A stretch of 60,000 nucleotides of DNA from Lineus longissimus (lineage: Eukaryota > Nemertea > Pilidiophora > Heteronemertea > Lineidae). Made by a program: the position numbers and the translations under genes. Every line of letters begins with the position of its first letter. Positions within the stretch are counted from its first letter, which is position 1. Location: contig NC_088311.1 in assembly GCF_910592395.1 (NCBI RefSeq), forward strand, positions 18,790,501-18,850,500, written 5' to 3'. This document shows, piece by piece, positions 13,101 through 28,100 of this stretch. The notes beneath the pieces were generated by a model. It did not search any database. It was not told where the DNA came from and saw only the letters and a list, made by a program, of their open reading frames with translations.

Positions 13101-16100
13101 CGGCGTCATTGCGTGACATCGTAACGCCTCGTTCGGATGAACGGTATAGCTGAGGTGGAAAGAAAAGGTGTGTTTCTCCCCCAGTTTCTTCAGGGCTTTT
13201 TCCTTTTCTTCTGCGTGTAATTTAACACCTATAGACCAGGTTGAAAATGTGTCTCAAAAGGTAATAGGGGCTACTTTTTGACAGCAACTAGTGTACATGT
13301 ACTCTCTAAAGCTCGATGTACAGCGAATTTATATTTCGTCCATGGAGGGTATGGCCACGGTCTCAAGCGGATGAAGACCATGAAATAGTGATTTTTTTAC
13401 CAATAATGTTAAAGGATGAGTCCATTGATTATTTTACTTGATATGTAGGGGACGGAGGTACACATACTCATGCGGCCAAGATTTAGGCTTATTTACCATG
13501 TTTACGGTGGACTAATCGAAGAGGGCATTTGCGATAATCTCGGTCTCAAATCATTTTATCGTTTTTATTTTTGTCCATTGCAGCCGATATCACAGTTAAC
13601 AAGGGCGCCCCAGCCTACCCCGAGGAGGAGAGATACAAGTTAATCCGGGCCATTAAATGGGTGGACGAGGCAAGTATCATCCCGACAACACACACTATAG
13701 GAGGCTTTTTCCGACTTCTTAACGGTTTCTCTAACTTTTTCCTGATTTATCCGATAACAGTCCGACATTGTCCGACTTTTCCCCTTGAAGTTCGGATTTC
13801 ATGTACTTCATGCATGGGTAGCAGTTGACTTGTGGATATTTGGTGGTTACGCTGGTGGATGAAATCTCTGAGAGTGACGATGAAGTAATTTTCGATTTAA
13901 AGACCTAATTTTAATATGCCTAACTATTTCAGCTTGTATAACTATAAATGACGCGTAAAAGATCAAGGCTGATCTTTGTTTCATGAATTAGTTCCCTCTT
14001 TAGTTTAGAAGTTACGATCAATTTTGCGATTTAGGATTTCTTCACATCCACAGCTCATTACACTCTTAGAAATACATTTTTTTGGATTCTGAAAAACCTT
14101 TGATTAATGGTTTTTCCGCCAACACGAATATGCACCTCGTACAGGTTTTTCAGCGAAAATCTCAGGGTTTTTCATTTTACCGTAAGTCCTCTACGAGGTG
14201 CATATTGGACCAATATTGGCCCAAAAAAACATTAAATTTTTTTTCGGAAGCTCAAAAAGTTTTATTTCTAAGAGCTTAGGTGACCTCAAAGGAGATCTAG
14301 GTGTTTCCGTGAGCAAGTAATTTTGGTGGTGCAATGCACTTAGAAAATAACTTTATATATAACAATAGATATAGTCAGACACCCAATAAAAAGTAACTTT
14401 ATAAATAAAGTAGAAAATTGGCACACAAAATTATTTTGATTGCGCAGAATTGATTTTCAATCTTTTTCGGGCATGTTCATGACTAAATTGGCAGTTTAGG
14501 CATCTGATGTGCGTCACTGTTACTGTACTGTAAGATTTTGCGTCACAAAATCGTTTATCTTGAACCGAATTTCATGACATAAGCACCAACCTGTAGCAAA
14601 ATTTATCAATGTGCATGTATTGATTATTCAGATGTCAGGTAAAATTTCTTAGCATAGTAGTATTTTATATGTTAATGATATTGCCGTGTTTTCTGAGACT
14701 ATGAGATTTACCGCACCAGTAAGGCGTCGACAAGACCATTGTAGTCACCGGGATTAGCCAGTGATCTTCCCTGACTCCCCATTTAGCGCAACCAAATGGT
14801 TACCGAAATTAGCCTATCACACATTATTGTTTTTTCCAGCTAGTGGAGGCATCGCCATATTTCTATGACGTCAGCTTTCTGGACAAAATTGGGTGTGATT
14901 TTGTTGCACACGGTGGTAAGTCGTATCTATTTTGTCTTGAGACTCGTCAGTTGTTTTATATAATGGGCATCTCCCAGTCCAGCTATCAAGATATTCGACT
15001 TTAACTCCACCCCCCCCCCCCCCCCAAAGAATTCAGGCTCTATCGTATCTGTCCAAAGAAAACAGAGCCGCCGAATGAACCTCGATTTAGTCAACTTAAT
15101 ATATGCCAAAAGACAACATTATATACATGTATATGTTTTATTAGGTATTTATGAAGCCAGGTACGGTAACTTTTTTATGGATACATGTACCACATATTGA
15201 AAATAAAACGAGATATTAGGAGTGTTTTGATGCCCTGATGTTTGCCATATATGCCAACGTATTTCAGTACTTCCGATCTTCCTCTATTTTTGTTTTGTTT
15301 TGTAAAACTTTTTTAATAGCGAACAAGATTTTTGAAATGCTGATCTCATGGAACAATTCTAGTTCCAGGCTGAATCGAAAACCGAGTGAAACAAATTTGA
15401 GATGAAAAAAACATAAAAATTCCTACATTAGCCGGGGCCCATTAGCCGTCCGTGTGTTCACAGTTTAAACCCATACACTGTGAGTGCCGGTGTAACATCT
15501 GTGGTTGTTTCCAATGTGTCAGTGTTTCCAAACAATAGGCAGCTAGAGAGACCATGACTTTTCAATAGGGGGAAACACAGAAAAACTTGTCAATCTATCT
15601 TTTAGCGTTCCCAAACAATGAGGGGAAACACTCAAAAATAGAAACACTCAAAAACATTGAACCGGGTTTGCCTGAGGACAAGATTTTCTATTTCATTTTC
15701 AGGTTATTCTATCTTTTAAAGGGATGGGCGGCTTTTTACTGCCGTGTGTTTATTCTTCTTCTGGTTCATCTGTAAACTTTTTTTTCTGAACGTGTTTGAT
15801 GCTTTTTAAATTTTTTTTCAGCTCTTAGATAGTTGAAAAACGCGTTATTCCTTATTTTTAGCTCAGCTGACAAAGTCAGCGGAGCTAGTAGTATAGCTGT
15901 TCAAATGGTGTCCGTCCTGCAATCCATCCATCTAGGGACCCATCTGTGGACAAAATTGGACATTTCTGACCGGGAAGGCCTAGCCACTTCGTTGACGATG
16001 CTAAATTAGGAGTTGCCCAAGGTGAACTCAAAAAACGAAAAATCGGCGCGATCCGACCTGTATTAAGAGAATGAGGTCATTTCGCGTTTAGATTTCTTTC

Positions 16101-19100
16101 CCTTTTTACCTCGGTCCACAGAGCAAATATTGTTTTCAAATGTGGCTGAATATTTTTAAATATTTTTTCATTTTTTACTTTTAATGGAATTAATATAGTT
16201 TTCACCGCCAGTTGGCGCTGCAGGCACATTGCCTGAATTTTGGCGATTTCAAATTTGGCGGTGGCTTAACTTTTTTGCAAGCAGTGCCGCTGATTGGCCG
16301 ATCGATAGAAGAGATGCCACCATTTAAAAATGGCGGTAGTCGCTGCTTCAATGAAGGTGAGTGAACTTTCTCATGTTCAATCGGTTGATACTCTTTTAAT
16401 CAACATGACCATGTACCTGAAATTTGTTTAGGTACTGAAAAGAGTCTATATAATTCAGATTTATCAATAGTTTTTTATAATATTCCGGAAATTTTGTGCA
16501 CAAATCAGCGGAAGTTGGTGCTCGTCTCATGTCATTTTAGAGCGAAAAATTTGTTTCCGTCGATCTCTACCACTGAAAAATCGCTTGCATAGCTTCGAAT
16601 TTTTGTGAAAATAAGTATCTGAACTTGGTTTCAAATAGTCTAGAGAGTTACCTTTGTGGTGATACATATGGTATGTGATAAATATTTGTGGAATTTGTGA
16701 AATTCGGTTTTCAAACGTGCCGATGATGCAAGCGATCTCGGGTGAATTTTGCAAGTCCTGATATGTCGACCGGGTGTCAAAAATCACTCGCCTAAATTCA
16801 ATTCAAAAGATCGAAAATGACATCTGAACTTAGTTTCAAATAGCCTACGCAATTATCATTTCGGTGATATATAATGCATGCATGTAATAATTGATTAATC
16901 TACCTAAAACGCGCAATTAAAACGGCGAAAGATCGTGATAAACACTCTGGTGGCGGTCGCACTAAATAACGACCGGTAGGGCCCGGCGTGTGGCGGAGAA
17001 AAAAAGGTAGCGCCCGGAGGTTGAAACGGGATTTTTATGCACTTTTAACTGTATATATATGTTGTTTAGATGTATTTCTAACAGTTCTGTAACTTTTATG
17101 ACCAAGCTTGCACCCAAAGTTGGTAAAATTGATGCTTGTTTATGGACTGCGCTAGCGACCGGAGAATTCGCCGTCGGCCATTTTGGGACGGTCAACAAAT
17201 CTCGCCATTTACGTTTGTTTACAATTATTTTGAAAGTCACATTAGGCCTATGACATCGTAGTATGAATTCCACTGCAGTTTCCTTACGCAGCAATGCTCA
17301 TGTTTTTGGTTGGCAATCCTGTACTGTCTGTACACTGCGCTGTGCAGGCTTAGAGTATAACTCAACAGGCCCTCATGATTCATTTGATGGACACCTTATT
17401 TGATAGTACCTCATCATTAAGTCCACTAGATCCTGTTCTGTTACATGATAGACAATTTTCAAAATGTAGTACACCACTCGCTCACGGCTCACATCATGTG
17501 GGCACGGTTGGCTGTTGAGTGTTATGGTTCAGTCTGTGAGACTAATTCAAAGAGGTTACACTTTTATTTTGAATTGGAAAACAACCCCCAGGACTGACTT
17601 TTCACTGAGTGATAAGTGTGCCCTTCGAAGGTTAAGTCTCTTTCTGGATTTGCTTCCATAGATGCCTTGTTCAGGATATCATCTGACCGATGCCTGATCA
17701 AGCACAGACTGTATCCGGTGGTGTACATTTCCCCGTCTATGTCACCCTTTTTTATTCAGTCAGTGTTAATTTCTCTTCTCTTTTTTTACAGATTAACTGT
17801 TGTTGGTTATTGCAAGAGGAGTCGTTGGCACATTTCAAGTCCAGGAAAGCACTTGCTGTTCCCACATTCAGAGTAAGGTGTGCTTACTCGTTTTACTGCT
17901 TTCCATTCCTGGAGAGCGTTATCAAATATCTGCCGCAAGGCAACAAATATCTGCCGCAAGGCGCTTCAATATCTGCCGAAAGGCATCAAATATCTGCCGC
18001 ACCAATAAAGTTCATTTTGTTAACCAACTCTTTATCTTCTTCGTTGCCTCATAATAACGGTACCGACACACACTTGACCCTTGCCTTCACCTATCCATTT
18101 CAGCTGAGCGCCAGGCCCTTGGGCCTCTTGTTGGTCCACACAAATCCTGGTGCGAAAGACCTTTCCCGCCACGACGTGAGTGCACACCAAGATCCGTGTT
18201 CACGTCCCCGCTACGACGCAACGTCATTTCCATCGTCGCAGTAGCGGGGTAATCAAGCGCCATCGTACCCAAAAGGGACGAAGTGCGAGGTGCCTATTGC
18301 AAAAATAATTGGTTGACGAAACAATGGCCAGATTGGTTGGCTAGCCTTGTGACGTCAAACTATTTTTACACCGAGGGGGTTTCCTGTTTTTCAGTAAGTG
18401 GCCGCCGTGGGCGAGTAAATATTGCACATATAGCATGTTAATCGGGTAGCTCAGGAAAAAACGTCCCGCACTGTTAAACGTTGAATATCTCTCAGATTAT
18501 AACAGATATACATATTTATGTACACAATTACCCTAGTAATGTCATAACGCATCATCTGCATGTATCAGTAACAGAAAATACCAATGCATTACTCTTGGGT
18601 TGGGAATACCATGGAGGTATAAATAATATATTTATACCTCCATGGGAATACTGAAGTGAAAAAGCTTTCTGCGCTTTATTGACCAGTTTCACCAGACCTG
18701 CCGGGAAGCATTTAATGCTGTCATTACTGTAGCAGTCTATTGTAGAGTATTAGGCGCCATGTACATTTCGAGGGCACATTAACATGATTATATGCCATGG
18801 TTTTAAATCTTGATAAGATGCCGAAATCTTGGTGATCAAGATATGCCTATCATACAGATAAGAAGTTGGTGTAAATAAACGGATACAAAGCAGAAAGTTG
18901 CTTCTTTAACGAGAGGAAAAATATCAAGGTTATATTGTATAACTAATGTTATAGAAATGGTTATAATGTAGCATCAGCATGGCGGTAAAATGATATAGCT
19001 ATCAATCGTTTCATTCTCATTTTTCAGATGATATAAGTCATTCTATTGTGACCGGTGGCGACGCCTACATTACACAAAAGCAATCCGGTCGATACAGGTT

Positions 19101-22100
19101 AGTACTAGACCAATTAATCCACCCCTTGTATTATAATTCCCAGTCACATTAAAGTGGATGAACTGCCCCCGCGGAATGAAAGGTTTTCTTTCGCCACGCC
19201 GAAAATCAACAAACTTTTACTTTAATCTATTACAACGTGACTCCTGACCTCACACATCATAAATCGGGTAGTGATTGGTCGAGTTTAAAATGTTATGGCG
19301 TGCATTGGGACTTCCGCTCAGGTATTGACCAATCATGAACCCTGTACAGCCTCGTCCCAAGCCATTGCGCCTCCGCCAATTCCTGACGCAAGGTTGGATT
19401 GGAGCTACGTGCACTATTGTACCACTGGCCTACTTTACCTGATTGGAAGCCAAGAGGCGTATATGGTGAGCTCGCCTTATCACAGGATGATCCTGATTGC
19501 CGTGTAAACATTTGAATTGAAAATCAATATCGAGACGGTCCAAAATTGCGTGTTTTCGGTATCTTCTGTTTGATTTTACACCACCGCTCGCATGGTAAGC
19601 CGCATGGGTGCAGCTGGGTAATGGAGCTCAGGTTATCTTCTCTTGACCCCGTTTAAAGCCACGTTTGGTTTGTTTAGGCCGCGTTTGTTTTAAGGAATTG
19701 ATACCGAACTGGAGGTGTTGGTTGTCTCATCCAAACCGCGGGGGTGGAGCTAAAATGTAGACCAGAACCGAGGCGTAGCCGGCTTTTTGCCAACATTTTA
19801 GCTCTAACTAAGCGCGATTTTGGTGAGACAATCGATACCGACAGTGAGGTATCAATTTCTATTCCAAACTCTCTCAAATTAAACAACGAAAAATTTGGTT
19901 TTAAATGCTTTTTGACAGCTTCCACATTTTGCACCAACCCTATAGCAATTATGGTTGCCCAACAATAACCGCTGAATTTCAGAACGAGGTTTCGTTTGCT
20001 CATTGTGCATTTACAGTGTAAAGTGCGGTTCGTTCTAAATCAATTGCCTACTGAACAGACATGTCTGCAATCCCTCGGAAAAAGAATTAAAATCCACTGT
20101 GAAGGGCGACTGTTCCAGTTACTTGACACACCAGTACAATCATGTGTTGTGTGATTCAGTATATATAACTTGATTTGATACGGAGCTTTAGTCCAGTCTC
20201 TGAGCATTTGTGCATGTCATGTCAGCCACTCGATATGTATTTTCACCTGCATATCTGAAAATCGGCTCGATAGGTGTTCTTTTGTTATCGAATTGTTTCG
20301 CAAATCGAAAGCAATATGAATGCTTATGGGCGAGGACTGTTAATTAAAGCAGGACCTTGAATATTGATAGCGTGAGTTCTTCGTCCAGTTAAAGGGGATT
20401 TCGCGCGACCAGCGTTTTTGCCTACTTTCTACATTTTCTCGGGCGGTGAATGTGCAAATTCTCATTTCCTGTTTATAATTCCAGGGCAGATCAGTTATCC
20501 ATGCAGATTCGCCTTAATGCAACAGGGCCAGCAATAGGCTTCCATTCAAAATGTCGCGTAATACTTTATTATGTATTATTGCGTTGATACCGACCGAGGC
20601 GTACGAAATTCCCTAACAGAACACGACAATAGGGAAGTTCTGCAACCTATACGAAGTACGAAGGCCTGTGTTGTCAAAAGTCCAACGCCCACTTAATCAA
20701 CTTCCCGTTCACCTCATTCGCGGGAGTAAGGCCGCGCACTGAATTGCATGCATATTTGGAGTAACGACTTGGTTTTGGAGCTGACAAATAGTGCCTTTAA
20801 AGGCCATATATCAAGGTTTGAAAACATGCTTGATACTCATGAAATATTTTGAGGGTTAAAAAAACAAGATCCCAGACATTAAAAAAATTCTAATAATAAA
20901 GTCATTATTTAGTTATTTCAATTTTCAATTTTAAACTATTTGAATTTCCCACCACACACAACTTTAGATTAGTTCCACATGTGGCCGCTAGGGATTTTTT
21001 GATGACGTAGATCAGGTCAGTCAGAACAAAGCAAGATGGCTTCCGCATACAGTTCAGAGAGTGAGAGCAGTGAATTTGAGGATGTTTTGGTCGATACAGA
21101 AGGATATTTAAACGTTGAGCCGTACATGTTCGAGCCATTAATATCACTAGATCATAATGAGAGTGATCATTCGGACGAAAGTGATTAGAATTTGTGGTTA
21201 ATCAATTTGCATGGCAGACCTGCCGATATAGCAAAGAAGACATTGATAGACGGTTGCAGATGCATAACATGTATGATTTTTGAACAGACTAATGTTGCAC
21301 AATATTGTTTCGCCTCGTCAGTGTTGTATCGCCAGTTATGTCATGACGCTGAACTACTATTGAAAAGTGACGGTATTATGCACAATCATCTTGACGTGAC
21401 GATATAATGCCGTGCAACGTTAGATAGGCCTAGATGTCAGATGACAATAATCTGTCATTGACAGTGGCTGTCACTGACACTGACCTGTGTCGCTGTCACC
21501 TTGCTATGGCTGGAACACAAGAAGACACTATGCGGTATCACAGGCCCCAATAGGGCCTACACATTATGTATAACAACCGACCTCAGCAGCCTCGGGCATT
21601 AAATGCAATTGACATGGTTGGAACAGCTGTTTTTAACAAGTGGCATTTAATATTCAGTTGGATGCAGATATCCGGCTTCATGTGATAATCCGTATCGATT
21701 AAGTGATCACTGCAAAGTTTGGCCGAAGGCCCAGGCTTCCAACACTCCAAACGTTTGCACTTCCGAATCCACAGCTTCCTCCTCTCTCGTTCAACTGGCT
21801 TTGGAAATTCATGAAAATGGGTCCCATCCGTCATTCGATTGTTCTTTGTGCTATCCTTGACACAATTCGGAGCCACACAATACACCATAGTGAATGAAAC
21901 ACATTACTTCCAGGTGTGCATAATTAATTAAGGCCCTCCTGCTTTTATGATAGCATGACATGTGCAGATGACCTGATCTACATCACAACTTTTGCTGAAC
22001 CCGCCGCCTGGCTCTAACAAGCCAGTTGCTAGCCTGATTAGGTAATCAAGTTGTCAAACACATAATTGGCTATATCTTCAAAATGGATGGAGCTAATTGC

Positions 22101-25100
22101 ATTTGGTTTTCTGTATTGTATAAAGTGTTAGGTACACCTTTGAAATCGTCTTACAGCAGAAAATGGCAAAAAACCTTGATATATGGCCTTTAAAGGGTCA
22201 ATATAGGCAGCAGCTAGACAGGCAAGATAAAGTTACACAAAGCTGCCAATAGGACAATAGCCGCCAAATTAGCCCCTCTCCTCCGACCTATAGCCCCCCC
22301 CCCCCTTTATGACGTGATTAGGACTGTTTTCGAATGTGAAAGCAGTTAGTATTATCTTCTTATCTATATCCGTAGGTTCCAATTTTTTACGATAGTAAGC
22401 TTTCACAAAATCGGCTTCTTGGTAGTGGCTGTCGTTCCTATAGTCTGGTTATCGCTTCATTTTGTGTCATAAAATAGGTGCTTTAATAACATTAAGCTCA
22501 TGAGTAAATGTTGTTTTGAGGTCATAAACCCTCTAAGACACAAGTACCCTGTATTGCGCCCAAGCAAAGAACTTCAGGATTTCGCTCCGTGACAAAGTGC
22601 CCATCTCCTCAAATCTTTGTGGGTCAAGAGCATTTTCGAAACAGAGATTTGCCCTTCAAATCTACTCTCTAGATGTGTTCTATGATGCAAGAAGAAGTTT
22701 TATGTGACACAAACAACCTTTGGTCTCTTTGCAGAGAGTTCAGGAGGACCAATGGTGTTTCTACGACTGACATCATAGGACGGTAAGTAACACTATAACA
22801 TGATGCACTTTGAGATAGGTCGCTACACATACGTTTTAAATCAGACCACACCCACTTGCAAAAAAAATTGACCTATTGACAACCCTTTCTCAGCAAAGTG
22901 AAAAACTCTAATTGGTTCTTGAGAATTTCAAAACCTCTGGGTTTTTCATTTCACCGAAAAAACGCTACGGGGTGCATATTCGCGTTGTCTGAAAAAATCT
23001 TTCGAAACCCTTTAATAAGAGTGTACCTGCGCAGGACAGGCTGACAGCACTTCCATCATATCATTATCATTCATGATGATATAAATCATGAATTGGTTGG
23101 TGCAATCTGCCATTCATTGGATTATGGTACTGGCTTATTTTCCCACGAAATGTGTCGGTTATGTCGCCTCCATTAAAAAGTTGGCCCGTCACCCCTCTTT
23201 GAGAATGGGGACAAGAAACAAGTCTTTGATTTCACGTGGACATATTTTCGAATTGCGAATTTTCCTCTCGCCCGGCCCTCATGGAGTCTCTCTTCCACAA
23301 AATGATATCGATGAACAGTTCGTGTGCAATTCTTATCATTTCAATGGCAACTGGTCAATATCTTTGCAAAGCCAAAAGAAATTCAGTAGAAGTGGTGCAT
23401 GTATCTAGTGTGAGCTATTCCAACGTCAACATGATGGTGTTGCCTCAGGAAAAAAACACGCCCATTGTTCAAATTCAGTTACCGGCATTAATGTCATAAA
23501 ATACCATATATACATGTATCAACTATGTTTTATATTCAACTGGATTGCCCATAAGTGCCCAGCATAACGGGATGGTAAACTCTGTTGGCATTAATTACGC
23601 ATGGCATTATGTCGGAGAGCCGCAGATGTGCTTATCTATACATGTACACTGTATACTCTATCGCCATGTAAAAATATTAAAAAGGTTTCTCGTCAAAACC
23701 TAATTCAAAAATCGGGGCCGGGAGGGGGTTTTTATCTTTCGATAGTATACGACAGGGCCGACACTTTTCAAAATGACATAAATTGTCCGTCAAGCTCAGA
23801 AACGATTGGTACGATTCTTAAAGATGACTGTTTGTCTGAAATCAAGTGTGAATGCACCGATACTGGTAGGTGATGGGGGGATGGAAAATAGGTCTGATGT
23901 GATTCACCACTTGGCCACCAGTGGGTCAAATCTATACACCTGAAATGTGCTAACTATTCCGTTACTGCTGGCCGGATTGGCTTGAATTTCAGAACATAAG
24001 TGCATCAAAGAAGCACACCTAGTTTTTCACTCAGGTGGTCGATATCGTTACACTTTGGCTGTAAATATACTTGCACATCACTTATCCAAGTTCAACGATG
24101 AGCACAACGGCCCATGGCCGTTTCATTTGCTTTTTTTATTTCCAGTGGATGATATCCTTTCGAATCTATGTCGGATTGGTACCATCCACTGGATAAAAAA
24201 GACATCGGATTTTCTTGGCGACGGATCTTGAAAATAGTTGCAGGGTCATTGTGATCGGTCATACTACCGAAGACTGGAGATTTTCTGTGACTTTGGAGGG
24301 TGAAAGTAGACGCCAAATAAAATGGCACCTTCTCCACGCGAGGTTTCGGAGGGGAAGTTTGGATCGATATAGCAGTGTACAACGTCTTCAGTGTCTCATA
24401 TTATCAACTACCCGCTAAATTCATATCAAAGGCAGCTCAGAGATCAAGTGAGCTGTGGGAGATCCCCTGAATAACGGCACATGCCCATCAAATGAGCGAG
24501 TATAAGTCGCTGTCGCCTGCGATTTTAAGCGTGTGCGGCCAACACTCGTTTGTGGTCAGTCAGCAATCATCACAGGGACATGTACCGGCGACAAGAATCG
24601 GTGATAGCGGCAGCCACCTTCGATCAGTATCGCACGAACGATTAGGTCGGATTTACCCGCAGACGAGAAATTATCTTTTCTTACAAAGCAGTGATTATTA
24701 TGGCAGGTTGAAGAAAAACTAGCTCGTTTGCGCGGCGCTTTATGTGCCCTGCAAATGAGAGACTTTGATTGCAGCGATGAGCGATTAAAGTATTGCTTGC
24801 CTCCTGTAAAACCTCATGGGTTTGATATTTGTTAGTTGCAGTTCGCAGCATAGACGGAGGCTTGATGCATACCCCTATGATGATCACCGGAAACGAGAGC
24901 ATTTTTTCTTTTGCAATAAACGTCGCATGTCGCAGTGACAAAAATGTCTCGTTTGCAGAGCAGTTTACATTAATGTCATAATAGCCATAACACGAATATG
25001 CAATCGATAATAAATTTTTTTGGCAGAAATTTATTATATTGTAGGCTTATGATACCCACAACTATACATTGCTAGAGGAATATATTTGCTTGGCCGTTAT

Positions 25101-28100
25101 CTTTAATCTGGCTTCAACCAGAATCATTGATAATAAATTACTTGCCCGTGTATGGGCGGTTATTTCCGCATAAATAGAGGTTGTCTCAAATAGACATTTT
25201 ATGTCGTGTTATGACTCGAATAGACGTTTGGTGGCGCTCGTTTTAACGGAGACGTACCTGAAATAAACATATTGTGTCGTATCTCAAATAGACATACACT
25301 CAAATAGACGTTTGGTGGCGCTCGTATCTCAAATAAAGCGCCACCAAACGTCTATTTGAGTGTATGTCTATTTGAAAAGCGCCACCAAACGTCTATTTGA
25401 GTTATACACAAAAATCAGAAAACACGACAATATGTTTATTTGAGATACGAGCGCCACCAAACGTCTATTTGAGTGTATGTCTATTTGAAAAGCGCCACCA
25501 AACGTCTATTTGAGTTATACACACAAATCAGAAAACACGACAATATATGTTTATTTGAGATACGAGCGCCACCAAACGTCTATTTGAGTTATACACACAA
25601 ATCAGAAAACACGACAATATATGTTTATTTGAGATACGAGCGCCACCAAACGTCTATTTGAGTGTATGGCTATTTGAAAAGCGCCACCAAACGTCTATTC
25701 GAGTCATAACACGACATAAAATGTCTATTTGAGACAACCTCTATTTATGCGGAAATAACCGCCCATACCCGTGTAAATACATGTACCACCCTGAGATCAG
25801 GCTTGTTTACTCGTCATGAAATATCGACAGGCGGATTATCTATTAAACCTACTGGTTATGCCAGGATATGTATAGATACAGTACTGCACATGATGATAAG
25901 TTATGAATGGTTTTCAAGCCAATCAATATTTCGTCTTCGTGGGCGGTTTCATATTCTTCATGGTCAAAAAGTGTGTTGATTTTCGCCGGCTGTCTCTTAT
26001 TAGGCAGGAACAATCTAAAAATGGTATGAGAATATATCGATATATGTAAATATCGATATCCTCGATATGAAGCATTTAGGAAAAAACAAAACATGCATTT
26101 GGAGGAGTTGGCGCTTTGAACTCGTCTATACGGTGGAAAGGCGCCCTATGTAAATCTGTGTGCTACATGTATGTTATGTTATTTAACATGTTTAATGTAC
26201 CTTCGAACATCAGTCTTATTACCTCTGCGTCACTCTGACCAGTCAGGCGCGTTTGCAAGCCAAATACATGTATGTATTGCATTTTACTGGCTGGAGAAAC
26301 CCGCTTGCGGCACGGAAGATGCCTACTGCCGGGCTGTTATCAAGCTGTCCACTTACCACTGAAAAACTGCTTTTTCATGCAAATATTTGCCACAAAATGA
26401 CAAGCTGTTATGTTTGATCGGACAACCACACCCACTATCGATCATGACTATTTTATACGATACATTCACCAGCAAATCAGAACAAAAATCAAAACCACAA
26501 CCACTATCGATCATGACTGTTTTATACGATATATTCACTAGCAAATCAGAACAAAAATTAAGGTGTAACTTTTATGTAAATCTCTGATTATTTTCGTACT
26601 ACATGTATTTTTCTAGGATTCTACGCATGACGAAGGAACATCATCAACCGAACCAGGAAGAATCCATTACGAAAGAAGAAGCAGGGGCCATTGGTCAGGT
26701 ATGTATATTTCTTTAGGTATCGTAGCTGAGTTCACCCGTTCTGCATGTTGGTATTTGACATCTTCAGTGTACGGGGTGTATCAATAAAAATATAAAAATG
26801 AAACATACATTTTTCTCTCCCTTGGTCAGGAAATGGAAAAATTACCATCATCCTTTTGTGCCAAAAACGAGGTAATTCACTTTTGAGCCTTATACGCAGC
26901 CTCAATAAGCTGTCCTTTCGCATGCCGGCCCTTCTTGTTTCAAGTTTCTCTTCAAATACCCATAAAACACGTTTTATGGGGGGGTCCCTACGGCGCGGAA
27001 TGAGTATGGTGATGGCTTTCGAATGGAGGCATCCACTAGGCAGCGGCAGTTGAGGGAGCATTCTTGTGGCCATTATTTGGTAGGCAGTCGTGGTTTACAA
27101 GAAGGGTGTGAAAGTGACTTGCGCCGGATTTTGGCTACTTACCATGTTGAATATCAAAGACAATCATGCATTTCTCTTTTGTTTAAAATGCCTTTGCTGA
27201 AAATGTTTTAACAATTCAAGTTTCTTGTTAAATTTATAACCGAGTGGAATTCTAAGTGAGAAGGCACATTGATTCATTTCCTGCATGGTTATTTTTTTTC
27301 CATAGCTTTTATCGAAACGGCCCTTGTTCGCTCGATATTGGTTACACATCAGTTACTTTTCTGGCATCGGTAAAACCCAGGCGAACTGCAGTCCGTTTCA
27401 AACATGTTTTTGATACTCTCTGTAGTGCCACTGTTGTTCTGTAATGAGCACATTCAATTGGAAAATGATGCAAAATCGATTGTCAGTGGTGTTCCTCTAA
27501 TCATCACTGAATTCCGCGTGATCTACAAGTTATCATTTAGTGAGCTCGTTGATTTGTGTTTAACGAATTGATACCGAACTGGAGGTATTGATTCTCTTTC
27601 TAAAAACAGCAAGGGTGGAGCTAAAATGTAGAGCAAAACCGTGGCAGAACCGAGCGGTTGTGGTGAGACAATTAATACCGACAGTGAGATATCAATTTCT
27701 ATTCCAAATTACTTATCTCAAATAAAACAACAAAACATTTGGTTTTAAATGGTTTTTTGATAGCTTCAACATTTTGCACCAACCCAAAGCGGTTATGGTT
27801 GCCTATTCTGACTAAAACAACTGGGTTTAGAACAGTGTAAATGCAGTATGCACCAATGAAGCCTCGTTTCGAATTCATCGGTTTATATGGTTAGGCAACT
27901 ATATCCGCTTGGGTTGGTGCAAAATGTGGAAGCATTTCAAAAGCACTTAAAACTACATTTTTTGTTATTCAATTCAAGATGTCTGATGCCTCACTGTCGG
28001 TATTGAAAGTGCGGTTTGGTCTCAATCCAGGTATTTTCGAATTAGCAATTTTAAACAAAAGCAATGCCGATTAAGTTGCCAGTATTAAGGGTACCTATAT

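Larger units (their letters stand above)
15890..19027. other. PCYT2 intron, small repeats only
   Basis: Holds a 21-22-bp tandem repeat (17919-18001) and a perfect hairpin (18609-18645). Otherwise no recognisable gene; the ORFs here have no known domains. Confidence 0.6.
20794..22196. mobile_element. TIR element carrying THAP and P2X7-ballast-like ORFs
   Basis: Exact 26-bp terminal inverted repeats, 20794-20819 (starts CCTTTAAAGGCCATATATCA) and 22171-22196 (the complement). Between them are a minus-strand THAP zinc finger ORF (21583-21888) and, convergent on the plus strand, an acidic ORF with an in-frame stop (21036-21407). THAP domains are known at the N terminus of several DNA transposases (P, ISL2EU types), but no catalytic domain remains. 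A target duplication was not recognised. Probably a non-autonomous, internally deleted element. Confidence 0.75.

Noticed and set aside
25151-25767. CRISPR-like array of regularly spaced repeats
   Set aside because: Animal DNA, repeats in both orientations, spacers themselves repeated, perfect TIRs and TSD: a transposon.
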